Shown: positions 1-11,582 of the stretch, in pieces | Layout: the number at the start of each line of letters is the position of its first letter | Position numbering within the stretch: position 1 is the first letter of the stretch | Origin: Ascaris suum | Taxonomy: Eukaryota > Nematoda > Chromadorea > Rhabditida > Ascarididae | Length of the DNA stretch: 64,000 nucleotides | Assembly (NCBI GenBank): GCA_013433145.1 | Contig: CM024171.1 | Span: 11,470,065-11,534,064 of the forward strand | Reading direction: 5' to 3' | Translations under genes and position numbers: made by a program | The notes under the pieces: model-generated | Seen by the model: only the letters and a program-made list of their open reading frames with translations | What the model was told of the DNA's origin: nothing | The model's database searches: none

Positions 1-493
1 AGAATCATTAGCTTTCGCGAGTGCAGAACGAAATCAAGAAATAGCCGTTTGGAATTGTTGCTCCGAGACCGGAAATTTTCAGACAGAAATTCTTCCGAAT
101 TCATATTTTAATGATCAAGTTCACCAAATTTTTAGCCGTTACGCGCAAATATCTATCGTTGTTTTTTTTTAAAATTTGTGTTATGATTTTGAGTGAGCAT
201 CCAAAATTATTTCAATTCCGCGAAACTTACCATCATATTTCTCAGATTGTTTCCGCTCGCCGACGATTTCATCTGCAATAAAAACTATTCAATCAAAATA
301 TTTAGCAAGTTGATCTTTTCCGTTATTCAATCGAAAACAGCTGAGTCGCTTAATTAAAGACTGTTAAACGGATCTTTCGCATAATTCTGAAGACCACATT
401 CCTTGACGCAATACCTGAACTTGTTAAATATCAAAATCAATGGAGATCATACATTTCAATTATTTGTTAAATGAGGTAAAACGACTAACAACT

Positions 494-3400
494 TCAGTTT
501 TGGCATGAAGCGTCCATTTGCCAATCGAATCGCTCGTTGAGATTCGCTTTCCGCCTTTGTGCAGCTCGACGCAACATTTCCTTTATATACTCATAATCCG
601 GTAAACTTGGATACGTTAACGAATCGATATAATCGATTATTTTGGAAATTTCTCGAGGTAATAATGTCACCATTTTCGGGACTAAAAATTCTATGATATC
701 CATCTATAAATTTATAAAAATTAACAAATTATCGAAGAGAAATTTTTTTCTCTTGCATAAATATTGTGCTACTAAATGAGTGCTTATATGTTATGGATTT
801 GCTGCAGTTTCAAATTAGTCGGAACGTTTAAACGAAAACTTCATGAAGCAGATACAAATTGAATGCAGGCATTTACTAATCAACGCTTCGAAGAATAGTT
901 CCTTTTTTTGGGGGGGGTTGGGGGGGGGGGGAGAGGGGCTATAAGTCACAAATCAATAGATTCGGATAAACTTGGAAGTATCCAATCCCAAATACTTACA
1001 GTTTCCAGCGAAAAATTTTTCCTTAAGGGCGCAAACGACGTTCTTGTCGATTTTCTTCGCCCACGGGAGTGCTTTGAGGTCGATGAACTCAAGAAACATA
1101 TATAACCATGATTCAAGATCATCACGCCGACACTGATCCCTCGAGCGATGACAGTTGCGTGATGCATAGCGTACTGTTCCCACGAAACGCACAATTGCAC
1201 GAGGCAACCTGTAAGATCGATATGATTTTAAGCATTATAGCAGTATATTTCGAACTATAATGCGGATTTACATGTTTATTCAAATATGCACCGAAAGGTA
1301 CAAGGCAAGCTGAGAACAGATGTGAAAACAGGTGCAAATTCGTATAAATATATTCAAGAACCTTTTCTTCACCAAACATCGGAGAAAAGAGTTTTATTAA
1401 GCGTTTAAAAATTGGCTAAGAAATGCAGAAATATATTTTAAAAGGCTGAAGAAGCAAGCAAATTCAAGCAATATTCAATGGCACTAATTAACCAAGATGT
1501 CCTTTAAAAATTAATGATGGGAGCGAAACGTCATGCGGATAATTGCCATTGGGGTTAAACATCGCCAAATGTGAGATTGAAGATTTCGAAGGCACTGTAC
1601 CTGACAAGATTGCATCCATCAATCGTATATTTCCTTACGATACCGAAATCAAGTAAGAATATCGTATCCGCCATCTTCCCGGCACCCACAGAGAAATTCT
1701 GTGGTTTGACGTCTCTGTGAATGTAGCCGAGGTCATGGAGATCCGCTATCGCATCGATCGTTTGTAGGCCGAGATTTGTGCACGTCGAGTAGCTTCAAAA
1801 TCGAATAGTTGATACTAGGTATATAAACTTCTGCATGGCATGCATGAGACACTAGAAAAGCATATGAACTCACGTTGACAATAAGAAATATAGCCTTGCA
1901 TTTTTTTTTGCATTTTCCAACACACCTACAGATGCAAAGATGATGTAATATGAAACTTATATGCAAAAATAAAGACTGACTGATAAGCGAGATATAGATA
2001 TTGCCTGCTTCATGCCATTTGAAATAGGCTGTAAATTTTAGTACAACAATTGGTACCCGGGGAAGAATTAATAAGCACACATTACACAATTGATTCACTT
2101 GAATCGTACCGTATCGGTGTTGAGTAGTCATAACAAACTTTTTAAATCATTCTTCAGTGTGCTTTATTTTATTAATTAGTTTCATCCATACAAAAGGTGT
2201 TGCACTTGTTCACCCCGCCGCTACGAGTTAAGAACTTATCATGATCGATGCTCTACTCATCTCCCGCATCTGCAAACATCGTTTGTCATGCAGCCATAGG
2301 AGATTGGCATTTTGTCTTGCACCCTCAGAGCATCCTTGCAGTGCAGGAGGGTGGATTGTTGTCGCTTGTAAACGAGTGCAACTTTGCGCATAGAGCTGTT
2401 CTGCCTTCGATACGAGGTCGTCGAGGTAGTGTTCGAATTTCATCCAAATTTATTCGTTGCAATATGTTTTTTGTACAACTACCTCCTCTCTCCCTTCCCC
2501 TCTCTCCTCTCCTCCCACTCTTGCTCGAAATAACAGTTCTTTCTTCCCATCATATCGTAGATGGACGTTAACGCTTTTTGTTAAGAATTAGCTCATTCCT
2601 ATTTTCCGAGGTAATCGGTTGGTACAGCTTGACAGGACTTCATGAAGTCACTGAGTATTGAAGGCAGCCCGAGATACGATATAACCGTAATGTTACCCCA
2701 AAAGCACTTGAACGCAACGTATGCTCTTCTTCAATGGCCAGGATATGTTTACGTCATAGTTACGTGGTAAACTATTGGTTGATGCATTTCCGGTGATCGG
2801 CTGATCATTCCATGCTTCTTAATTCATCCATATAAAGCAAGTTACCTATTCTGTACAATGTTCAAGTCACAATCCGTTCTTTTATCGCTTAACTAAATAA
2901 AGACGGTCTGAGAAGAAAGCAAGGTTAGTTCATTTCGTGGATCATTTTCATGCTTCAGCACTTATTAAAATTCCACCCTTTTTAGAAGATTGAGATTTAA
3001 ACTAGAAGTTGATGCGCATAAACATATTTTAAAAATACACCTGTCTATTCAAAATGCCATTTTAATCCAGTAACGATGAAATATGCACCTAAAATGATTT
3101 CCGGGCATCCTAAGCTGAATAAAGTCGAGACTCATGCCAACGAGGTCCATTACGATAAATTTGAACTCCCCTGTATGTCCTGTAATTCAATAACATTAGC
3201 ATATTTTCAAAATATTTTCGAGAAAAACAAAACACCCTATCAAATTTAGTGTTCTAGCGCAATTATATTAAGGCCTTTTATGCATTTTAACGTATTATAG
3301 AATAATCGGAAATGAATTAAAGCTTATAAATAACCGATCGGCAGTCATTACGCGCGATATCGTTTCGATTTTTATCATATATTTAAGTCTATTTAAGCAA

Positions 3401-6400
3401 AACGATTTGGCTAACAGTAGTTTTGTGTTATAGAAAATTGAACAGGAAAGCAGGGTGCTTATCAATCTTAAAATGCGACCTTTCTTCGCAAATTTTTTGA
3501 CTCTAAAATTCGTCAATCTTGCAGACCTGCAAAAATTTCATAGCAATTTGCTGAATTTGCTGAAAACCCACAAATCAACAGTGATAAATAAAATCATAGC
3601 CTTTATCGATCATTCGAACAAAATGTTGTCGACGCTCTGGTTGAAGAGCAGCGCATAGTTCCAATATGGTCGTTTCGATCTTTTAAAAAAAAACCCAGCT
3701 ATTAAGGAAGCCAAATGTGTTACGACATAAAAACAAGATAACCTCAATATTTATGTATATTTTAACATGTTCAAATACTCATCGATAGTGATGTTTGGAT
3801 GAGAATTGAAAACCAGAAATTAATCTAATTGAATGTTGTCTAATAAACACATGTAATTTAAGACGCGCCAAGAATACCGAAAATCGCCTATCCGTTTGAC
3901 GGCTCCCCTCATGTTATCTTTGCGAGTTTCAAGAATGCCTTCCCTAAAACGGACTCTTTTGTAGTGAAAAATTTATTCACAGTAACGAATGCACCTCCTC
4001 CTCTCCATGTTGGTAACAGATTTGACAGCATTGCTTGAAATGATTTTTTTCATAGGCTCTACATTTTTTTCCAATTTGTTTATAGCAATAAAAAACGAAA
4101 TTCTGCACTATATTTAGTTCGGTTGGAGAAGCTCAATGTGTTGCACGTCTCCATTTGATTGTTTTGTGTTAACAACAAGCTTCAAGCAATGTTTCATTAT
4201 TGAATCTTAAAGAATGGATGCATTATAGGATTCTATTACTAACAACAAAACAATACCACTCTTACCTTTAGCCTATCGATATTCGATCCATCAACACTTT
4301 TGATTTCAGTTTTCATTGCAAAGACAGCGCTAATTTCTTCATCTTTTCTTTGCAAACGTTCAATACTATAAACATCACCGAAACCGCCCGATCCTACCAA
4401 ACCGAGAACTCTATACCTGCAAGAAATCGATTTCCGGTTGCGGCTTTTGAACTGCTTCTTTAAAGTTAATAAACCCCTATATGTAATAAGCGAAAGTAAT
4501 TCAGAGGTTTAAGTTTTCCCAAGAACTTTATTGTGGCTCTGACGAATAACCACAAGTGATCCAAGTAGGAGCGTGCCTTGAATGAGCTACTAAAGAGTTA
4601 GTGAAGCAAGGTCGAATGCGAAAATACATTTTGCGTGAACGTATGGCAATTATTCTTGAAATGCTTCAAGTTCAGATAGAAATATCTCTGAATCTTTGAT
4701 AGTGAGAACGCATTATGAGCAACTCTCCTCCTCAGTTCAAAAATTTATAATTGTTAGAGAACAAATCGAACACAAAAATTTTCTAAACAGCTAGCATGAT
4801 GCGCACTTTCATCAGTAATCAACTGGTAATCAGTATGTGAAATTTTATTGCCGTATTTTAATTTACTCAAACGGTTGAATAGATTTCTCGCGAAACTTTG
4901 TTTTTCTTTCAACTTAGGCAGTGTGGAATGTTGGCATATTTTTTCCGTACTTTAGTTTCTACGACTTCGTTTAAAATTTATGAGTCAACCTAGAAAGTGA
5001 TATAGGAGTTCATTTTTGATTTTATCTCTATCGACAAAACTTTGCAATTCAAGCTTCAATGATTCTAATGCTGAAATTAACAGACATTTTTGGCAGGCAT
5101 ACATATGCAAGACTTTGAGAGAGCAGCCATTTCCGAAATGGCATGTACGTCATGTGCTAATTTCTCTGAGTACCAAACAGCATTTGAAGTTTGCATTCGA
5201 TGAAGAAGAACTCTTGTGTTCAGTAGTATATCTACTGGACAACTTGTTGAGTATGGCACCGAAGAGCGAACCGAAGATATCTACTTGTGATCTAACAATG
5301 CAGTAATCACGTTTACTCGTATAGTCGATTCTCATTTACTAGTCTTCACATAACGCCACTGATTGATTTATGTGCTCTCGTGCCGTCCCAACCGATCTCT
5401 GGGGCCTATATAAGTTGGACTTCGCTCTTGGTATGTCCTTGGTTCGATTCATGTTCGGCGGCTAGGCGTTCCCATAAACTGCTTCTTTTTTTTTGTCTTG
5501 CTTGTGCTTAGGCTCTCGCATGTCTGCATGGGTATGCGGCTATCGCTCCTGCTCTATGCTTGCACTCGGTTCCTTCAGTGCCGCATCCGCTAGCCACAAC
5601 ACAACTGCATGATAGATTACTTGGTAAGATGACGGATAAAAAGTAAGACAGTAAAAACTATCAAGAAAATGTGAAATAGGATGTGAGATTAGTCCTGGGT
5701 TTAGCGCAGATTAATATCTCATAAAGTGCACATGGCAGCGAAAAACTGTTCCAAGTTCATTTATCAAATAAGATTTTCTATTATTTAAATTCCTTGCAAA
5801 ACTATGCGAAAAAACGTGCCTGTTAATTTGAGTGCGGATAATGGTGCCTTCATCTAATTTCCGACGGAATTTTCTTGATTGCTTCGACGATCTATTTTTC
5901 TGCCTCTTCGTCTCATCTTCCGGTCCCTGAAAATTCTCGATAATCTCAACGAATGCATTTTATGATCTAAAGAAAACAAAATATTTTGCTATTCCATGCG
6001 ACAATTGATTTTCTTAACGTTTACGTTGAAGCATTGATTCCTAAGTGCAATCACAAGCAAAATAAAGACTTAACATGTCACCATACGGTGAATTCATTAG
6101 GCAATAAATGGTTAATCGAATAGCTAATTTCAATGTTATTATGCTCAGAGCGATTTCCTTTTTGCAAGAAAAACAAAACATTCTCGATAAGATATCAAAT
6201 CTGAAGGATTGAGGAGGTTGGATTTCGATCAGTGGCCGATAAAAGCTGGGTCGTCGTATACGATGAGCGTTCCCTTCTAATAGCAATATAAATCCAAAAA
6301 ACGATTCAAAGAGATTAAGAGAAAATTCCACATAGCGCAGAAATACGAACATGCCATCGCTTTCGCTCTGATGGGTAATGAACTCGTGTCGAAACGAAAG

Positions 6401-7519
6401 CAGCAACCTGAACCCACCTGTGTACTACTTGATTGCTTTGACGAAAAATTCAGTCTCCACATGTTAGCAGCTAAAAATAAATTAATTTCTTTTTGTGATC
6501 ACCACCAACTACTTAGAGGCGAAATTCATATTCTCATTAGTCTAAATTCAGCCTTGCAAGAATAAAATATAAATGCGGTAGACCTGAGACAAAACCTCAC
6601 AGGTGTCAGAGACAGCTCATTTATAACTAGAGACACGTATCAGCTATTCACTGTTCAGCGTTAGTAAACACTTCTCCAATGTCTATCATCGCAAGAACCT
6701 GTGAAGACTCATGCATGTGCATCCTGATTTCATTTCCCTCTGCATCACTGTTTGTTGACATCTCATGGAAATTAAAGATTTGAACTGCTCTAAACTTAAC
6801 GATTTCAAAACAGCATTCATGTGGTCAATTTCCTGATCGCGTTGGAACCGGTGATAATCATCGTGTAGAATGTGAATGTTTCGTATACCGACATTTCTAA
6901 GAAAGTGATTATCATTCTTCCTTATAAGTTCAGATCGAAAGTGCCATCTTTTACTGCAATGGCTGTCATTGTTATTTTTTGCAAGATCAAGTATCTTAAA
7001 CATTGATAACGTTTACGATAGGTTCTACGCCGCAAGATGCATGGATGGATCATATGTCAGAGAACATCCCAGTCGCAGATGACAATATATCACAAATGAT
7101 CCTCCGTTGCGTTCTAAAGAGCTACGCTGTGGAGTAGGAGTATTTCACGATAACTTGTTCTACTACTATCTAGCATGCGTTCAATGACAGCCGGAGCGTG
7201 GCCGTCGGCGGAATCTGTTGTTTTCGACTCCCCTCACGTATACCGCAGCCCTTTCTGGATAAGTTGTTATTTTGTGGAGCATATTTTTCATTCTCTTACC
7301 TTTTCACATGAGATCTTATCGATCTTTCTTCACGGTGTTTGACAATACAAGGAGGCTACATATATATTCCACTTGCGAAATGCTGTAGACAACGGAGCAA
7401 AAAGCATACTTTTCCATCCCCAGGTCCATCATCGTCCTCGGCGTCATCATCGCCCTTCTGTGCATTGCTGCGTTCCTTCACATCCTCATTTTTCGACTTC
7501 GTGTATAGTGATTTCCTTC
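494..7519 (-). CDS. Kinase A: casein kinase 1/TTBK-like Ser/Thr protein kinase, 5' end incomplete
   Basis: Exons read on the minus strand: 7519-7410, 5926-5820, 4416-4266, 3679-3601, 3179-3089, 1792-1601, 1208-1000, 681-494; together they give one open frame of about 374 residues ending in a stop. The N-terminal exons are highly charged and acidic (a [15 protein letters not shown] stretch), then EGTII and INR lead into the glycine loop [10 protein letters not shown], the ATP-binding lysine in FAMKTE, the catalytic loop [11 protein letters not shown], the metal-binding LLDFG, and the CK1-type VGTVRYAS in place of APE, followed by [11 protein letters not shown] and the C-lobe helix ending in FDWQ. 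All key catalytic residues are present, so it should phosphorylate Ser/Thr; substrates are unknown. Known of the family: TTBK-like kinases are numerous in nematodes and many are germline-expressed. The first coding exon, which must supply one base before 7519, was not found with confidence. Two introns use GC donors (listed separately). Confidence 0.9.
910..940 (+). repeat. G-rich run inside the last intron of kinase A
   Basis: Eight G, two T, twelve G, then AGAGGGG on the plus strand, within the 999-682 intron and 59 bases from its donor. The strand that is transcribed as pre-mRNA carries the C-rich complement. It could form a quadruplex in DNA on the plus strand; no function can be read from the sequence. 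Confidence 0.7.
3599..3600 (-). other. GC splice donor of the 3600-3180 intron of kinase A
   Basis: The 79-nt exon ends ATCGATAAAG and is followed by GCTATG. Joining G to the next exon (GA) restores a glycine in the expected [11 protein letters not shown] motif. The homologous 79-nt exon of kinase B ends GATAAAG followed by GTTCCA, so the paralogue has a normal GT at exactly this position. The only nearby GT in kinase A (eight codons on) would create a stop at the junction. Confidence 0.75.
5818..5819 (-). other. GC splice donor of the 5819-4417 intron of kinase A
   Basis: The exon ends AACAG and is followed by GCACGT, not GT. The next exon starts with G after TTTCTTGCAG, and AG plus G gives the Arg of INR directly before the YRVLGLVG strand, where an aligned kinase would continue. 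A GT lies four bases further on, but using it breaks the reading frame. The call rests on phase and family alignment, without transcript data. Confidence 0.65.
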
Positions 7520-9085
7520 CTAGTATTCATAGAATGCCTACTTTAATTTGAGGCGCATAACGTTGAAGTTCAGAAAAAAATGTGACGATTTATCGAGAAA
7601 GATGCCGAAAGCATCGGAAATGATTGTGCGTAACCTTTTCACATTTATGTCAACAATATAAGCACAAGCATGACCTTCGCATGAATCTTGAAACCGATAT
7701 AAATATCGAGACGTCAAGCCAATGTCCTTCCATTCCCACTGATGATGTTGTCATCATCAAACCTTCTCATTGGTTCCGGGGAAGATATTTGTTTTCTGAT
7801 CGCTAACGCTGAGAAGAGTTTCTCTTCTAATGCGTATGGAGTAACGTATAAATGATATGAGCTTAAAGAAAATCAACTGTCTTATGTCTCAAAATTCTTT
7901 TGAAATGCTTAAAACGAGCCTCCACAAATGCATTTGAATGAAAGACTAAAAATGATGAAAAAAAACACACACACAAAATCCAACAGACTTTTATATCCTA
8001 GTGAAGGAAGTAGCAAATATATCATAATAGAAAGTAGTTTTCATTTCCAACGGACCACGTTCAATAATCACTTCCCGTTCTAACCATTTAACTAGTGAAT
8101 AGAATTGAATAGAACTCGAACTGCATTAGAGAGCCAGTTTATAATCGAAACAATTTGCCTGCCAATTTTAATGACTCTGTTTATCCCCTAGAGCATGTCA
8201 CTGAAATTTCAGCTATCGTTATTGCCCTCAATTCCACTTTTGCTATAAACGAATAATTGAAACTCAAAAGAAAGCGACCATCTGACATAAAATTACATTT
8301 CGTTCGTATTTCAAATCATGCACCAACCTTTTCGAATGCATTCATTGTTTTTCGCTTTTCCTTTCTCGTTTTGCATTGTTCATTCAACTAAAGTTTGCAA
8401 CAAAATTTCCTAGCGGTAAAGCTAGCTATTTGCTCGTTGATGCTTTTCGCTGAGCAGTTTCAACTCAAAACCACCAACAAACAGAAACAAATAGTAAAAT
8501 GCGGCATATACGTACTGTTAGCAATATAAAACATTTCGCATTCACATATGCAAATAATTTCAATGACTTAAAATGTTGCATAGCTATTTTTCATTCTCTC
8601 TCGCAAATTTGCATTCGCAAATTATGTGTTCAACATTATTGTAAAGCTCTAGGTTCATATTCACTAATGAATCTTGCATGCCGAGACTGCAAGACTTTCA
8701 CTTGCAGCCGTTTGAGTTGATGTCTGGTAAAAACTGACGTGTCTAGCGAAGCTAAGCTTAGGCTGAATATTATAAGCCGTTGACTATTTTCAGTTGTTTT
8801 TGACGGCAGCTATCTTCTCCTTCCAGAAGAAACGCATCACAATTCAGTCCTATTGCTTCTCTTAGACCAGGACGAATTCACGAAGTGCACTTTGTTAGCT
8901 TTACCGTAATGTTAGTTGACAAGGTTTTGCTACCTATTGCAGCCTCACTTTACTATCACCTCCAACACGTGTAGTTTCACCGACTCGTTTCTCTCCATCG
9001 CTGCAACTAGCAGTTGTTCTTCCGTACATTCCAAAAGTGCGCTTGACGCATCTAAATGAATCTATGTAGGCGCGCAAGAGCATAC

Positions 9086-9139
9086 CTCCACTTCGTAGGA
9101 GGCCTTCTGAGTTTTCTTCTCATACTTCTTAGATAACAT
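9086..9139 (-). CDS. Candidate first exon, Lys-rich, upstream of kinase A
   Basis: An ATG at 9139 opens 18 codons (MLSKKYEKKTQKASYEVE) ending at a good donor, GAG then GTATGC. The composition resembles the charged N-terminal tails of the two kinases. It ends in phase 0, whereas the first secure exon of kinase A needs one carried-over base, so a further small exon would have to lie between them. It may equally be chance or belong to another transcript. Confidence 0.25.
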
Positions 9140-11013
9140 TCAATAGACCGCTTTTTTCTTGTGTTGTCGTTCATCCTTGCCACATGACCAGCTCAACTTT
9201 ATTTTCTGGCGCACTTCATTTCAAAAATGTCTTTCACGCCAGAACGAGACCGCATATTTTCATTAGAGATATCCTACAGCTTGGCAATTTCACTATTTAA
9301 TTTTGCTTGCACTCCATCACTACGTTGATATCATCGTGCGTTGTCCATGGCACATTGGAACACCGATAATTTCGGCTTTTCTGCAAGCGTTGTAATCACT
9401 CTTCTGAACCTATCACATCCATATAATATTAAACTATGGTCAATGCAGTTGCACAATTCCAATCCATGTACCGCTTGCTACGAAGAGACATAGATGTCTG
9501 CCAGCTCTCGTCGAAAGCTTGTTGACAACTATATCTGTTCATATTTGCGCTAGCAGCTGAGGCAATGACTTTAAATAAAAGTAATTTTCGTAGCTTATAG
9601 AATCGTAATACACCTGCATAGCAGAATGCGCAAAGAATTGGACTAGCGCCTTCTGCAGCACCCAATTATTTCAAGTCAGGATAAGCTCCACTTCGAAAGG
9701 GGCTGAATGAGTGCTGACCGGTGGTATTTGAATAATTCCGCATATCAATAAAGCTGTGAAACTACTTTGTAGAAGACACAAACATTTTTTATTCAGCGCC
9801 GCATAGCAAACCACTACCTTTTGCCGAAGACATAGAAGAGCCTTCTATTTAAGCAAATGTGCAATTCGTTTTGGTATTTCATCGGCAATTTATAACGGTA
9901 CCGTCACAATATCGTAAGTACAATTTATTCTATAACGTTTGTAGGTTTACGATGTTTTAACGCCAAACACCTAGATAAGCACATTTATTTGTACAGCAAT
10001 CATAAGCTCATGTATAAGCGAGTTGATATAAGGCATCAAGTTCATGCTCCACCTCTTCGATTCTCTGAAAAATCAATCTTATAGATATCATGCTTAATTA
10101 TTCTTATAACTTTGCAGTAACTCTTTTCATCTCCTTTTCTATTTTTGCTTCGTCATTCTTCTCACTCGTCTTCCTCCAACCTATAAAAGTTCCTTTTGCA
10201 CTAATTAGACATGAGCTGATTTCAAAAAGTGACTGGCAAATTGGTATGCCCCTATGCAATTGGCCCGATACTACTACAAACGTTATGGTGCAGAAAACAA
10301 TGAACGACAAAACTCTTCTTTCAACAAGTGAAGCAAACTAGATCCATGGAAGATGCTTCTATAGCATTAATATATCATCAGGATGGCCGTAAGCATACAC
10401 TTTCTCCGATTTTCTGCGGACAGAATACATTTGAATCGCGCACAGAAATCCATTCACTCTCATCACATCTCATCTAGTTGAAAGAGGAGGGAAGCCGCAA
10501 ATTTTTGGGTCTCTGGGAAGCGGGCCATATTCGGATTTTAGACGAGCACTGGTCGGAGCCGAAAAGTTTTAGCAGTTTTGAAGAGTCCCTGAAAACAGAA
10601 AAATTTCCACTATCTTTGATGCCCTCTCCATCAAACCAAGATTGACATCTATAGAGGTCAAACGAGACATTTCTAGAAAATCCTCCGTTCAAATTTCATT
10701 ACTCAAAGTCATGCGAATGAGGCACAAACTTTGGCTAAGACGGCCTCAAGGACTGCAAATTTGGAGCAAAACTAAGTAGCACAATTTCGTGCGAGTCATA
10801 AAAGTCCCCGAATCTCGGAAAGGATTAACCCCAAGTGATTTGTATGATTGCTTTACCGCATGTACCGTTGTTTCATGTACCTAAAAACAGGTAGGACCGA
10901 TTCAGAATAACTCTCGGCCGACAAAAGGAACCAACTAATCGAACGACTCCCTCCATTTTGGATATGATGAGGAGAGTCGCGTGAGTTGCTAAAAGATCGA
11001 GCGGCACAGTAAC

Positions 11014-11070
11014 CTTTGATCTTTTGTGTTTCTTCGTAGTTTTCGGCTTTGGGGACTTCGTCGGTTTTGG
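11014..11070 (-). CDS. Candidate isolated charged exon between the kinases
   Basis: A strong acceptor (TTATTTCAG) precedes 18 codons reading KTDEVPKAENYEETQKIK, followed by AAAG and a GT donor (GTTACTG). A second frame through the same bases is also open and reads as a Pro/Lys/Thr-rich stretch (PKPTKSPKPKTTKKHKRSK), so the frame is not certain. The exon lies 3.5 kb upstream of kinase A and just downstream of kinase B on the minus strand. It could be an upstream exon of kinase A or a relic of another tandem copy. Confidence 0.25.
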
Positions 11071-11582
11071 CTGAAATAAAAAATTTTCTATACTACTTTC
11101 TACACTGATCGTGCGAAATAACGCTATAAAGTCTGAAAATTTCAAATCACAGTTCATATTATCCAAATGAGATGTAATCTTACAGGCTTATACCCATGCC
11201 CAATTTATTCTTTCGAGGCAAAAATCAGTCTCGTAAATAGTGACCACCTCATTGTCCAGCGATCCGCAAATTTGCTTCTTAAACATCCCAAACAAAGCTT
11301 GAAGTCCTCCTGGGGCAAGTAATTACGAGCTGGTTATGTCGGCCTTCTATGGGTATCGGCTCGAAGAATGGACTAGGCATTTGCCGATAATATATCACTA
11401 AAATTGAACGAGCAGGAAGTAAGGTAAAGAATTCTAGAATTGCTAATATTCCTGGCAAGCTTACGATCAACGAGATCCATAAAATCTCTTTTCTCCAGCT
11501 CTTTCTCTTGCAGATATTTCAAATAAACGTTGTCCACTTCTAACAAAACAGCGGGAAAACACTAGCAAACAATTTTCGTGTG

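Larger units (their letters stand above)
7520..11582. other. Intergenic region between kinase A and kinase B
   Basis: Apart from the two candidate exons at 9086-9139 and 11014-11070 nothing secure was found. Open frames at 8499-8720 (+), 9429-9665 (-), 10090-10341 (+) and 10474-10692 (-) lack splice support or recognisable motifs. The 10.47-10.70 kb stretch is GC-richer than its surroundings and may be an old insertion. Confidence 0.4.

Noticed and set aside
6041..7003. Minus frames of 121 and 105 codons at 6.0-7.0 kb
   Set aside because: They lie inside the 7409-5927 intron of kinase A and show no motif; the flanking exons join in phase without them.
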